Shown: positions 56,427 through 64,000 of the stretch, one piece after another
How the letters are laid out: each line of letters opens with the position of its first letter
Numbering within the stretch: position 1 is the stretch's first letter
Source of the DNA: Pseudomonas fluorescens
Lineage (GTDB): Bacteria; Pseudomonadota; Gammaproteobacteria; Pseudomonadales; Pseudomonadaceae
Length of the DNA stretch: 64,000 nucleotides
Direction of reading: 5' to 3'
Assembly (NCBI RefSeq): GCF_900215245.1
Contig: NZ_LT907842.1
Coordinates: forward strand, 4,092,001-4,156,000
Made by a program: the position numbers and the translations under genes
The notes under the pieces: generated by a model
Seen by the model: the letters and a program-made list of their open reading frames with translations, nothing else
What the model was told of the DNA's origin: nothing
Database searches by the model: none

Positions 56427-57520
56427 TGTCTGAGCAAGAACTCAAGGCCCTGCGCGTACGCATTGACAGCCTGGACGAGAAAGTCCTGGAGCTGATCAGT
56501 GAGCGCGCGCGGTGCGCCCAGGAAGTAGCACGGGTAAAAATGGCCTCACTGGCTGAAGGCGAAGTGCCGGTGTTCTACCGGCCTGAGCGCGAAGCCCAGG
56601 TGCTCAAGCGCGTGATGGAGCGCAACAAGGGCCCGTTGGGCAACGAGGAGATGGCGCGGTTGTTCCGTGAAATCATGTCGTCATGCCTGGCGCTGGAGCA
56701 GCCGCTGAAAGTGGCGTATCTCGGCCCTGAAGGCACCTTCACCCAGGCGGCGGCCATGAAGCACTTCGGCCACGCCGTGATCAGCAAGCCGATGGCGGCG
56801 ATCGACGAAGTGTTCCGTGAAGTGGCGGCCGGTGCGGTGAATTTTGGCGTGGTGCCGGTGGAAAACTCCACCGAAGGCGCCGTCAACCACACGTTGGACA
56901 GCTTCCTTGAGCACGACATGGTGATCTGCGGCGAAGTCGAGCTGCGCATCCACCACCACTTGTTGGTGGGCGAGAACACCAAGACCGACAGCATCAGCCG
57001 CATCTATTCCCACGCGCAATCGCTGGCTCAATGCCGCAAGTGGCTGGACGCGCATTACCCGAATGTCGAGCGCGTGGCGGTGTCCAGCAACGCCGAAGCG
57101 GCCAAGCGGATCAAGGGTGAGTGGAATTCGGCGGCGATTGCCGGCGACATGGCCGCTGGCCTGTATGGCCTGACGCGCCTGGCCGAGAAAATCGAGGATC
57201 GCCCGGACAACTCCACGCGCTTCCTGATGATCGGCAGCCAGGAAGTGCCGCCGACGGGCGATGACAAGACTTCAATCATCGTCTCCATGAGCAACAAGCC
57301 CGGCGCGCTGCATGAGCTGCTGGTGCCGTTCCACGATAACGGGATTGACCTGACGCGAATCGAGACACGTCCTTCGCGCAGCGGTAAATGGACGTATGTG
57401 TTCTTTATCGACTTCGTCGGCCATCACCGCGACCCACTGGTTAAAGGTGTGCTGGAGAAAATCAGTCAGGAAGCCGTGGCACTCAAGGTGCTGGGCTCTT
57501 ACCCGAAAGCGGTTTTGTGA
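56426..57520 (+). CDS. pheA: Bifunctional chorismate mutase / prephenate dehydratase
   Basis: 364 residues: chorismate mutase helical domain (about 1-90, RVRID-type start LKALRVRIDSLDEKVLELI), prephenate dehydratase (about 95-270, GPEGTFTQAAAMKHFG and PVENSTEGAVNHTLD) and an ACT domain (about 275-355) with ETRPSRSGKW, the phenylalanine-binding ESRPS-type loop. Makes phenylpyruvate for phenylalanine. Starts on the last base of the serC stop. Confidence 0.96.
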   Translation: MSEQELKALRVRIDSLDEKVLELISERARCAQEVARVKMASLAEGEVPVFYRPEREAQVLKRVMERNKGPLGNEEMARLFREIMSSCLALEQPLKVAYLGPEGTFTQAAAMKHFGHAVISKPMAAIDEVFREVAAGAVNFGVVPVENSTEGAVNHTLDSFLEHDMVICGEVELRIHHHLLVGENTKTDSISRIYSHAQSLAQCRKWLDAHYPNVERVAVSSNAEAAKRIKGEWNSAAIAGDMAAGLYGLTRLAEKIEDRPDNSTRFLMIGSQEVPPTGDDKTSIIVSMSNKPGALHELLVPFHDNGIDLTRIETRPSRSGKWTYVFFIDFVGHHRDPLVKGVLEKISQEAVALKVLGSYPKAVL

Positions 57521-57529
57521 GGCTTTAAC

Positions 57530-58642
57530 ATGAGTGGCAACTTCCTCGCCCTGGCTCAGCCGGGCGTGCAACAACTGTCGCCCTACGTTCCGGGCAAGCC
57601 TGTGGACGAGCTGGCGCGTGAGTTGAACCTGGACCCGTCCAGGATCGTAAAGCTGGCCAGTAACGAAAGCCCGTTGGGCCCGAGCCCCAAAGTGTTGGCG
57701 GCGATTCGTGACGAGTTGGCTGAGCTTACGCGCTATCCGGACGGTAACGGTTTTGCCCTCAAGTCGCTGCTCGCGCAAACCTGCCGGGTCGAGCTGAACC
57801 AGGTGACGTTGGGTAACGGTTCCAACGATATTCTAGAGTTGGTGGGGCGTGCCTACCTGGCGCCTGGCCTGAATGCGGTGTTCAGCGAGCACGCGTTTGC
57901 GGTGTACCCGATCGTGACTCAGGCGGTCGGTGCCGACGCGCGGGTTATTCCTGCCAAGGACTGGGGGCATGACCTGCCGGCCATGCTGGCGGCCATCGAC
58001 GCGCAAACCCGCGTGGTGTTTATCGCCAACCCGAACAACCCGACCGGTACCTGGTTTGACGCTCAGGCGCTGAACGACTTCCTGCAGGATGTGCCGGAGC
58101 ATGTGCTGGTCGTGCTGGACGAGGCCTACATCGAGTACGCCGAAGGCAGCGACCTGCCGGATGGCCTGGATTTCCTTGCGGCTTACCCCAACCTGCTGGT
58201 CTCGCGTACCTTCTCCAAGGCCTATGGCCTGGCGTCGCTGCGGGTCGGTTACGGCTTGTCCACCGCGGTGGTCGCCGATGTGCTGAACCGCGTGCGCCAA
58301 CCGTTCAACGTCAACAGCCTTGCCCTGGCGGCGGCCTGTGCGGCGGTGAAGGATGCCGAGTACCTGGAAGAAAGTCGTCGCATCAATGAAAGCGGCATGC
58401 TGCAACTACAGGAAGGTTTCCGTGAGTTGGGGCTGGGCTGGATCCCTTCCAAGGGCAACTTCATTTGCGTCGACCTTGGCCAGGTGGCTGCGCCGGTGTT
58501 TCAGGGCCTGTTGCGCGAAGGCGTGATCGTGCGCCCGGTGGCCAACTACGGCATGCCGAACCACCTGCGTATCACCATTGGCTTGCCGGCAGAAAACACG
58601 CGCTTCCTGGAGGCGTTGGCCAAGGTTCTGGCCCGTGGTTGA
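57530..58642 (+). CDS. hisC: Histidinol-phosphate aminotransferase (HisC2 type)
   Basis: 370 residues, PLP aminotransferase: SNESPLGPSPK, NPNNPTGTW, DEAYIEY and the Schiff-base Lys in SRTFSKAYGLASLRVGYG (about residue 230). In this aromatic operon it probably also serves as an aromatic aminotransferase, as with HisC paralogues elsewhere; histidine genes are not present. The tyrA/aroA start overlaps its stop region. Confidence 0.93.
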   Translation: MSGNFLALAQPGVQQLSPYVPGKPVDELARELNLDPSRIVKLASNESPLGPSPKVLAAIRDELAELTRYPDGNGFALKSLLAQTCRVELNQVTLGNGSNDILELVGRAYLAPGLNAVFSEHAFAVYPIVTQAVGADARVIPAKDWGHDLPAMLAAIDAQTRVVFIANPNNPTGTWFDAQALNDFLQDVPEHVLVVLDEAYIEYAEGSDLPDGLDFLAAYPNLLVSRTFSKAYGLASLRVGYGLSTAVVADVLNRVRQPFNVNSLALAAACAAVKDAEYLEESRRINESGMLQLQEGFRELGLGWIPSKGNFICVDLGQVAAPVFQGLLREGVIVRPVANYGMPNHLRITIGLPAENTRFLEALAKVLARG

Positions 58643-60881
58643 TGTCACTGCATTGCAACCTGTTGTGCCTATGATCGGTCGCCTGGTGGTGGTCGGTCTG
58701 GGGTTGATCGGCGGCTCCTTCGCCAAAGGCCTGCGTGAAAGCGGCTTGTGTGGCGAAGTGGTCGGTGTTGACCTGGACCCGCAATCGCGCAAGCTGGCGG
58801 TTGAGCTGGGCGTGGTGGATCGCTGTGAGGCGGACCTGGCGGTCGCTTGCCAGGGCGCCGATGTGATCCAGCTCGCCGTGCCAATTCTGGCGATGGAGAA
58901 GTTGCTGGCCTTGCTGGCCGCTATGGACTTGGGGCAGGCGATCCTGACGGATGTCGGCAGCGCCAAGGGCAATGTGGTGCGCGCCGCGCAACGGGCCTTT
59001 GGCGGCATGCCTGCACGCTTTGTACCGGGCCATCCGATTGCCGGCTCCGAGCAGAGCGGGGTGGAAGCCTCCAATGCGCAGCTGTTCCGTCGCCATAAGG
59101 TGATCCTGACGCCGCTTGAGCAAACCGATCCGGTAGCGCTGGCGGTGGTGGACCGTCTTTGGCGCGAGCTGGGCGCGGATGTCGAGCATATGCAGGTCGA
59201 GCGCCACGACGAAGTGCTGGCGGCGACCAGCCACTTGCCGCATTTGCTGGCATTTGGTCTGGTGGATTCCCTGGCCAAACGTAACGAGAACCTCGATATT
59301 TTCCGCTACGCCGCCGGTGGCTTCCGTGATTTCACGCGGATTGCCGGCAGCGACCCGGTGATGTGGCACGACATCTTCCTCGCCAATCGCGAAGCGGTGT
59401 TGCGCACCCTGGACACTTTCCGCAGTGACCTTGACGCCTTGCGCGACGCGGTCGATGCCGGGGATGGCCATCAATTGTTGGGCGTATTCACCCGTGCGCG
59501 GGTGGCACGTGAGCATTTCAGCAAAATCCTGGCTCGCCGGGCTTATATGGAAACTGCAGTGAACGCCGATGAGCTGAACTTCCTCGCCAACCCGGGTGGC
59601 CGCTTGAGCGGGCAAATCCGGGTGCCGGGCGACAAGTCGATCTCGCATCGCTCGATCATGCTCGGTTCGTTGGCCGATGGCGTGACCGAGATCGAAGGTT
59701 TCCTCGAAGGTGAAGATGCGCTGGCGACGTTGCAGGCTTTTCGCGACATGGGTGTTGTGATTGAAGGGCCGCACCATGGGCGCGTGACCATTCATGGGGT
59801 AGGCCTGCATGGCTTGAAGCCGGCGCCGGGGCCGATCTACCTGGGTAACTCGGGCACGTCGATGCGCCTGTTGTCCGGCTTGCTGGCGGCGCAACGCTTC
59901 GACAGTGTGCTGACGGGTGACGCTTCGCTGTCCAAGCGCCCGATGAGCCGCGTGGCTGAGCCGTTGCGGGAGATGGGGGCGGTGATCGAGACCGGCCCGC
60001 AGGGGCGCCCGCCGTTGACTATCCGCGGTGGTCAGGCCTTGAAGGGGGTTACTTATGCGCTGCCGATGGCCAGTGCTCAGGTCAAATCCTGTCTATTGCT
60101 GGCCGGGTTGTATGCCGCGGGTAAAACCTCGGTGATCGAGCCTGCGCCGACCCGTGACCACACCGAGCGAATGCTGCGTGGGTTTGGCTGCCCGGTGGTG
60201 GTGGAAGGGGCGATGGCATCGGTGGAATCCGGGCATGCGCTGACCGCTACACATATAGAGGTGCCGGGGGATATTTCCTCTTCGGCGTTCTTCCTGGTGG
60301 CGGCGTCGATTGCCGAAGGCTCCGAGTTGCTCCTGGAACATGTTGGTGTCAACCCGACGCGTACCGGGGTGATCGATATTCTGCGGTTGATGGGCGCGGA
60401 CATCACCCTGGAAAATCTGCGGGAAGTTGGCGGTGAGCCGGTGGCTGACTTGCGGGTGCGTGCCGCTGCACTAAAAGGGATCGAAATTCCCGAAGCGTTG
60501 GTGCCGTTGGCTATCGATGAGTTCCCGGTGTTGTTTGTTGCGGCCGCCTTTGCCGAGGGCCGCACGGTATTGCGCGGTGCTCAAGAGCTGCGAGTCAAAG
60601 AGTCCGACCGTATCCAGGTCATGGCCGACGGTCTCCTGGCATTGGGCGTGAAGTGTGAACCGACACCTGATGGGATTATCATTGATGGTGGCCTGATGGG
60701 CGGCGGTGAAGTGCTTGCCCATGGCGATCACCGGATTGCCATGGCATTCAGCGTGGCTTCCCTGCGGGCGACGGCGCCGATTCGTATCCGTGACTGCGCC
60801 AACGTAGCTACATCTTTTCCGAATTTTCTTACACTGTGTGCCCAAGTCGGCATCCGTGTTGCCCAAGAGGCTAAATTGTGA
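58635..60881 (+). CDS. tyrA/aroA: Fused prephenate dehydrogenase / 3-phosphoshikimate 1-carboxyvinyltransferase
   Basis: 748 residues from GTG 58635, which has AAGG nine bases upstream and overlaps hisC by 8 bases; ATG 58671 would give 736. The TyrA part (about 1-300) has the NAD site [17 protein letters not shown] and [14 protein letters not shown]; the AroA part (about 310-748) has [48 protein letters not shown] and KESDRI. One polypeptide thus makes 4-hydroxyphenylpyruvate and EPSP, the target of glyphosate. The AroA part follows the 'GNSGTSMR' class-II-like pattern. Confidence 0.95.
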   Translation: MVDVTALQPVVPMIGRLVVVGLGLIGGSFAKGLRESGLCGEVVGVDLDPQSRKLAVELGVVDRCEADLAVACQGADVIQLAVPILAMEKLLALLAAMDLGQAILTDVGSAKGNVVRAAQRAFGGMPARFVPGHPIAGSEQSGVEASNAQLFRRHKVILTPLEQTDPVALAVVDRLWRELGADVEHMQVERHDEVLAATSHLPHLLAFGLVDSLAKRNENLDIFRYAAGGFRDFTRIAGSDPVMWHDIFLANREAVLRTLDTFRSDLDALRDAVDAGDGHQLLGVFTRARVAREHFSKILARRAYMETAVNADELNFLANPGGRLSGQIRVPGDKSISHRSIMLGSLADGVTEIEGFLEGEDALATLQAFRDMGVVIEGPHHGRVTIHGVGLHGLKPAPGPIYLGNSGTSMRLLSGLLAAQRFDSVLTGDASLSKRPMSRVAEPLREMGAVIETGPQGRPPLTIRGGQALKGVTYALPMASAQVKSCLLLAGLYAAGKTSVIEPAPTRDHTERMLRGFGCPVVVEGAMASVESGHALTATHIEVPGDISSSAFFLVAASIAEGSELLLEHVGVNPTRTGVIDILRLMGADITLENLREVGGEPVADLRVRAAALKGIEIPEALVPLAIDEFPVLFVAAAFAEGRTVLRGAQELRVKESDRIQVMADGLLALGVKCEPTPDGIIIDGGLMGGGEVLAHGDHRIAMAFSVASLRATAPIRIRDCANVATSFPNFLTLCAQVGIRVAQEAKL

Positions 60882-61567
60882 ATATCAAAGCACCGGTGAT
60901 TACCATCGACGGGCCAAGTGGCTCGGGCAAAGGCACGATCGCCGGCATCCTGGCCAAGCGCCTGGGCTGGTGCCTGCTGGATTCCGGCGCGCTTTACCGC
61001 CTGCTGGCATTTGCCGCACGCAACCATGGCGTCGACCTGACCAACGAAGAATCCTTGAAGTTGCTGGCGGCGCACCTTGATGTGCAGTTCGTCGGCGCGA
61101 CGGAAGGTCATCCCCAGCGCATTATCCTGGAAGGGGACGATGTGACGGATGATCTGCGTAATGAACAAGTGGGCTCCTGGGCGTCCCAGGTTGCCGCGCT
61201 GCCGGCCGTGCGTGACGCTTTGCTGCAGCGCCAGCGGGCTTTTCAGGAGCCGCCGGGCCTGGTGGCCGATGGCCGCGATATGGGCACCGTGGTGTTTCCG
61301 GATGCGCCGCTGAAGATTTTCCTGACCGCCAGCGCCGAGGAGCGGGCGCGTCGCCGCTACTTGCAGTTGAAGGGCAAAGTCGATGGTGTTAGTCTGTCGA
61401 GTCTGCTAGATGAGATCCGTGCACGCGATGAGCGTGATACCCAGCGTGCGGTAGCCCCGCTCAAGCCGGCGGCTGACGCCATACAGCTGGATTCCACGGA
61501 GTTGTCCATCGAGCAGGTGCTGGAACGCATCTTGAGTGAAATCGCCATTCGCGATATCGCCGGGTGA
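60878..61567 (+). CDS. cmk: Cytidylate kinase
   Basis: 229 residues. P-loop [36 protein letters not shown] and [11 protein letters not shown] in the NMP-binding/lid part. Phosphorylates CMP/dCMP. Start is GTG 60878, overlapping the tyrA/aroA stop by 4 bases (GTGA). Followed by the rpsA leader. Confidence 0.96.
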   Translation: MNIKAPVITIDGPSGSGKGTIAGILAKRLGWCLLDSGALYRLLAFAARNHGVDLTNEESLKLLAAHLDVQFVGATEGHPQRIILEGDDVTDDLRNEQVGSWASQVAALPAVRDALLQRQRAFQEPPGLVADGRDMGTVVFPDAPLKIFLTASAEERARRRYLQLKGKVDGVSLSSLLDEIRARDERDTQRAVAPLKPAADAIQLDSTELSIEQVLERILSEIAIRDIAG

Positions 61568-61578
61568 CCAAGAAGGCT

Positions 61579-61668
61579 GCAGGGGACCAGTCATAGTCCT
61601 GCGGTGCTTCTTCTAATTGAAACTAACCCACACCGTCTGGGGTGTGGAGATGGGCGTATTCTTCGCCC
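61579..61668 (+). promoter_or_regulatory. Structured rpsA leader with three hairpins
   Basis: Hairpin 1: GCAGG...CCTGC (61579-61602). Hairpin 2: CCACACC-GTCTGG-GGTGTGG (61628-61647), perfect. Hairpin 3: GGGCG-TATTCTT-CGCCC (61652-61668), ending about ten bases before the AGGA ribosome site. The layout recalls the S1 autoregulatory leader in E. coli, in which free S1 represses its own translation. Confidence 0.6.
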
Positions 61669-61686
61669 TTATCAACAGGAATTAAA

Positions 61687-63381
61687 ATGAGCGAAAGCTT
61701 TGCGGAACTCTTTGAAGAAAGCCTAAAAACCCTGAACCTTCAGGCAGGCTCCATCATCACCGGTGTTATCGTTGATATCGATTACCAAGCTCGCTGGGTA
61801 ACCGTTCACGCTGGTCTGAAGTCTGAAGCTCTGATCCCGCTGGAACAGTTCTACAACGATGCTGGCGACCTGACTATCAATGTCGGTGACGAAGTTCACG
61901 TTGCTCTGGACTCGGTTGAAGACGGTTTCGGTGAAACCAAGCTGTCCCGTGAAAAAGCCAAGCGCGCTGAATGCTGGATTGTTCTCGAAGCAGCCTTCGC
62001 AGCTGAAGAAGTGGTCAAGGGCGTTATCAACGGTAAGGTTAAAGGCGGCTTCACTGTCGACGTTAACGGCATCCGTGCGTTCCTGCCAGGTTCTTTGGTC
62101 GACGTTCGTCCAGTGCGCGACACCACGCACCTGGAAGGCAAAGAACTCGAATTCAAGGTCATCAAACTCGACCAGAAGCGCAACAACGTTGTCGTTTCCC
62201 GTCGCAGCGTCCTGGAAGCAGAGAACTCCGCCGAGCGTGAAGCTCTGCTGGAATCCCTGCAGGAAGGCCAACAAGTCAAAGGTATCGTCAAGAACCTCAC
62301 CGATTACGGCGCATTCGTCGATCTGGGTGGCGTCGATGGCCTGCTGCACATTACCGACATGGCTTGGAAGCGTATCAAGCATCCTTCCGAAATCGTCAAC
62401 GTTGGCGACGAGATCGATGTCAAGGTTCTGAAGTACGATCGTGAGCGCAACCGCGTTTCCCTGGGCTTGAAGCAGCTGGGCGAAGATCCATGGGTTGCTA
62501 TCAAAGCACGTTACCCAGAAAGCACTCGCGTAACCGCGCGTGTTACCAACCTGACCGACTACGGCTGCTTCGCTGAGCTGGAAGAAGGCGTGGAAGGCCT
62601 GGTACACGTTTCCGAAATGGACTGGACCAACAAAAACATCCACCCTTCGAAAGTCGTACAAGTCGGCGACGAAGTGGAAGTTATGGTTCTGGACATCGAC
62701 GAAGAGCGTCGTCGTATCTCCCTGGGCATCAAGCAGTGCAAATCTAACCCATGGGAAGATTTCTCTGGCCAGTTCAACAAGGGCGATAAAATCTCCGGCA
62801 CCATCAAGTCGATCACCGATTTCGGTATCTTCATTGGTCTGGACGGCGGCATCGACGGCCTGGTTCACCTGTCCGACATCTCCTGGAACGAAGTTGGCGA
62901 AGAAGCTGTTCGTCGTTTCAAGAAGGGCGACGAGCTGGACACCGTTATCCTGTCGGTTGACCCAGAGCGCGAGCGCATCTCCCTGGGTATCAAGCAACTG
63001 GAAAGCGATCCGTTCTCCGAGTACGTTCAAGAGAACGACAAAGGCGCAATCGTTAAAGGCACTGTGAAAGAAGTTGACGCCAAAGGCGCCATCATCGTTC
63101 TGGCCGACGATATCGAAGCGACTCTGAAAGCCTCCGAAATCAGCCGTGACCGCGTTGAAGACGCGCGCAACGTTCTGAAAGAAGGCCAGGAAGTAGAAGC
63201 CAAGATCATCAGCGTTGACCGCAAGAGCCGCGTGATCCAACTCTCCATCAAGTCGAAAGACGAGATCGAAGAGAAAGAAGCAATCCAGAGCCTGCGCGAC
63301 AAGCCAGCGACCTCTGACATCGCTTCGGGTCCGACCACTCTGGGCGACCTGCTGCGTGCACAAATGGAAAAACAGAACTAA
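61687..63381 (+). CDS. rpsA: 30S ribosomal protein S1
   Basis: 564 residues with six S1 (OB-fold) repeats at about 20-85, 105-170, 190-260, 275-345, 365-435 and 450-520; repeats 3-6 share the [18 protein letters not shown] pattern. It binds mRNA and helps start translation. Start [18 protein letters not shown] with AGGA six to nine bases upstream. Codon choice is strongly biased toward preferred codons, as in highly expressed genes. Confidence 0.98.
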   Translation: MSESFAELFEESLKTLNLQAGSIITGVIVDIDYQARWVTVHAGLKSEALIPLEQFYNDAGDLTINVGDEVHVALDSVEDGFGETKLSREKAKRAECWIVLEAAFAAEEVVKGVINGKVKGGFTVDVNGIRAFLPGSLVDVRPVRDTTHLEGKELEFKVIKLDQKRNNVVVSRRSVLEAENSAEREALLESLQEGQQVKGIVKNLTDYGAFVDLGGVDGLLHITDMAWKRIKHPSEIVNVGDEIDVKVLKYDRERNRVSLGLKQLGEDPWVAIKARYPESTRVTARVTNLTDYGCFAELEEGVEGLVHVSEMDWTNKNIHPSKVVQVGDEVEVMVLDIDEERRRISLGIKQCKSNPWEDFSGQFNKGDKISGTIKSITDFGIFIGLDGGIDGLVHLSDISWNEVGEEAVRRFKKGDELDTVILSVDPERERISLGIKQLESDPFSEYVQENDKGAIVKGTVKEVDAKGAIIVLADDIEATLKASEISRDRVEDARNVLKEGQEVEAKIISVDRKSRVIQLSIKSKDEIEEKEAIQSLRDKPATSDIASGPTTLGDLLRAQMEKQN

Positions 63382-63396
63382 GTTCTGTCCGACCAT

Positions 63397-63428
63397 TAAA
63401 AAGGGCGACTTCGGTCGCCCTTTTTTGT
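63397..63428 (+). terminator. Rho-independent terminator after rpsA
   Basis: AAAAAGGGCGACTTCGGTCGCCCTTTTTT-type: GGGCGAC and GTCGCCC stem around TTCG, flanked by A and T runs. Confidence 0.93.
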
Positions 63429-63541
63429 GCCTGAAATTCGTTGAATCAACAAATGAGAACCAAGCTGCGCAGCCGGGTGTCAGAACTGACTATAGTTCTT
63501 CATAAAAGCGCTGCAGCGTTGTTGATTCAATAAGGATTTAA

Positions 63542-63826
63542 ATGAACAGGCTTATCATTTTGCTCGCGGTCGTAATACTTGCTGGCTGCTCTGCCACCAG
63601 TGCCAAAACACACGCCAAGCGCGGCATTAGTGGCATTGAGATCGACTGCTCGGGCCTTGGCAGTAACTGGGATAAGTGCGAGAAACGCGCGGCTCGGGAA
63701 TGCAAGATGCAGGGCTACAAGGTCGTCACCCGATCCAGTGATGCCAAGGATGAAGAGGGCGACTACCTGTTCGGCTGGAACCCCGCCGGCGCTGTTACTC
63801 GCACCATGTTGGTGATCTGCAAATGA
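63542..63826 (+). CDS. Small lipoprotein with cysteines
   Basis: 94 residues. MNRLIILLAVVILAGC has lipobox LAGC (Cys16). The mature part has Cys in EIDCSGL, DKCEKR, ARECKM and a C-terminal ICK: four Cys that may form two disulphides. It lies between rpsA and ihfB; small lipoproteins are common there in pseudomonads. Upstream AAGGA. Function unknown. Confidence 0.82.
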   Translation: MNRLIILLAVVILAGCSATSAKTHAKRGISGIEIDCSGLGSNWDKCEKRAARECKMQGYKVVTRSSDAKDEEGDYLFGWNPAGAVTRTMLVICK

Positions 63827-63958
63827 GGCTGCCAAGCGTGGGTTGCGGGTGTCTGGCTATGCTGCAGATAAGTTGCTGGGTGGGCTGTTCAAATTCATCG
63901 AGTCATGCTAAAACCTTCGAAGCGCTTTTCCTAGCTGCTTGAAAAAGAAGGGAAAAAT

Positions 63959-64000
63959 ATGACGAAGTCGGAGTTGATCGAACGAATTGTCACCCATCAA
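63959..64000 (+). CDS. ihfB: Integration host factor beta subunit, start only
   Basis: Fourteen codons are present, MTKSELIERIVTHQ, the IhfB N-terminus, before the window ends. AAGGG-type ribosome site lies upstream (AGAAGGGAAAAAT). Position after rpsA is the usual one. IhfB pairs with IhfA to bend DNA. Confidence 0.85.
   Translation, partial: MTKSELIERIVTHQ

Overview
The window is a stretch of chromosome from a Pseudomonas of the fluorescens group. The evidence is high GC, GTGGGAGC...GCTTGC-type REP elements between many genes, and long runs of gene order that I know from P. aeruginosa (for example lolC-lolD-lolE; copS-copR-cupredoxin-queF; mlaA-PilZ-rssB-STAS-tal-dusA; yciK-mupP-ubiG-mtaD-mtnA-gyrA-serC-pheA-hisC-tyrA/aroA-cmk-rpsA-ihfB). 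These comparisons are from memory; no search was run.

Region 1 (1-14.1 kb) is core genome: lipoprotein export (LolCDE), a copper two-component system with an exact cop box in front of a cupredoxin, queuosine synthesis (queF), lipid asymmetry (mlaA), two PilZ proteins, a response-regulator phosphatase with its STAS partner, transaldolase and the tRNA-modifying enzyme DusA.

Region 2 (14.0-18.9 kb) is accessory and visibly AT-richer. An S-type-pyocin-like bacteriocin and a probable immunity gene sit behind a LexA/SOS box. The pair is bounded by a 29-bp perfect direct repeat: one copy lies in the 5' end of intact dusA, the other in a decayed dusA 5' fragment 2.86 kb away, with integrase-arm-like repeats beside it. 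This looks like a small element in the dusA attachment site that has lost its integrase. Beyond it lie a secreted protein made of 20-residue repeats, short direct repeats, and small DUF6124 and lipoprotein genes.

Region 3 (18.9-38 kb) holds metabolic and transport genes: MFS exporter, malate:quinone oxidoreductase, LysR regulators with divergent targets, a PIN/AbrB toxin-antitoxin pair, RidA-like protein, PpnN, LpxO, FabV, and a probable purine/nucleoside uptake cluster (PunR, PunC, Tsx-like porin, NCS2 purine permease).

Region 4 (38-47.1 kb) begins with a gene-free inverted repeat about 0.8 kb long. It is followed by a LuxR solo of the plant-responsive OryR/PipR type flanked by two proline iminopeptidase genes and a five-gene peptide ABC transporter. 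A lux-box-like palindrome lies in front of each iminopeptidase gene. The arrangement suggests peptide or plant-compound sensing coupled to peptide uptake and N-terminal proline release.

Region 5 (47.2-64 kb) is the conserved ubiG/mtn/gyrA/aromatic amino acid/rpsA block and ends inside ihfB. The rpsA leader carries hairpins just ahead of the ribosome binding site.
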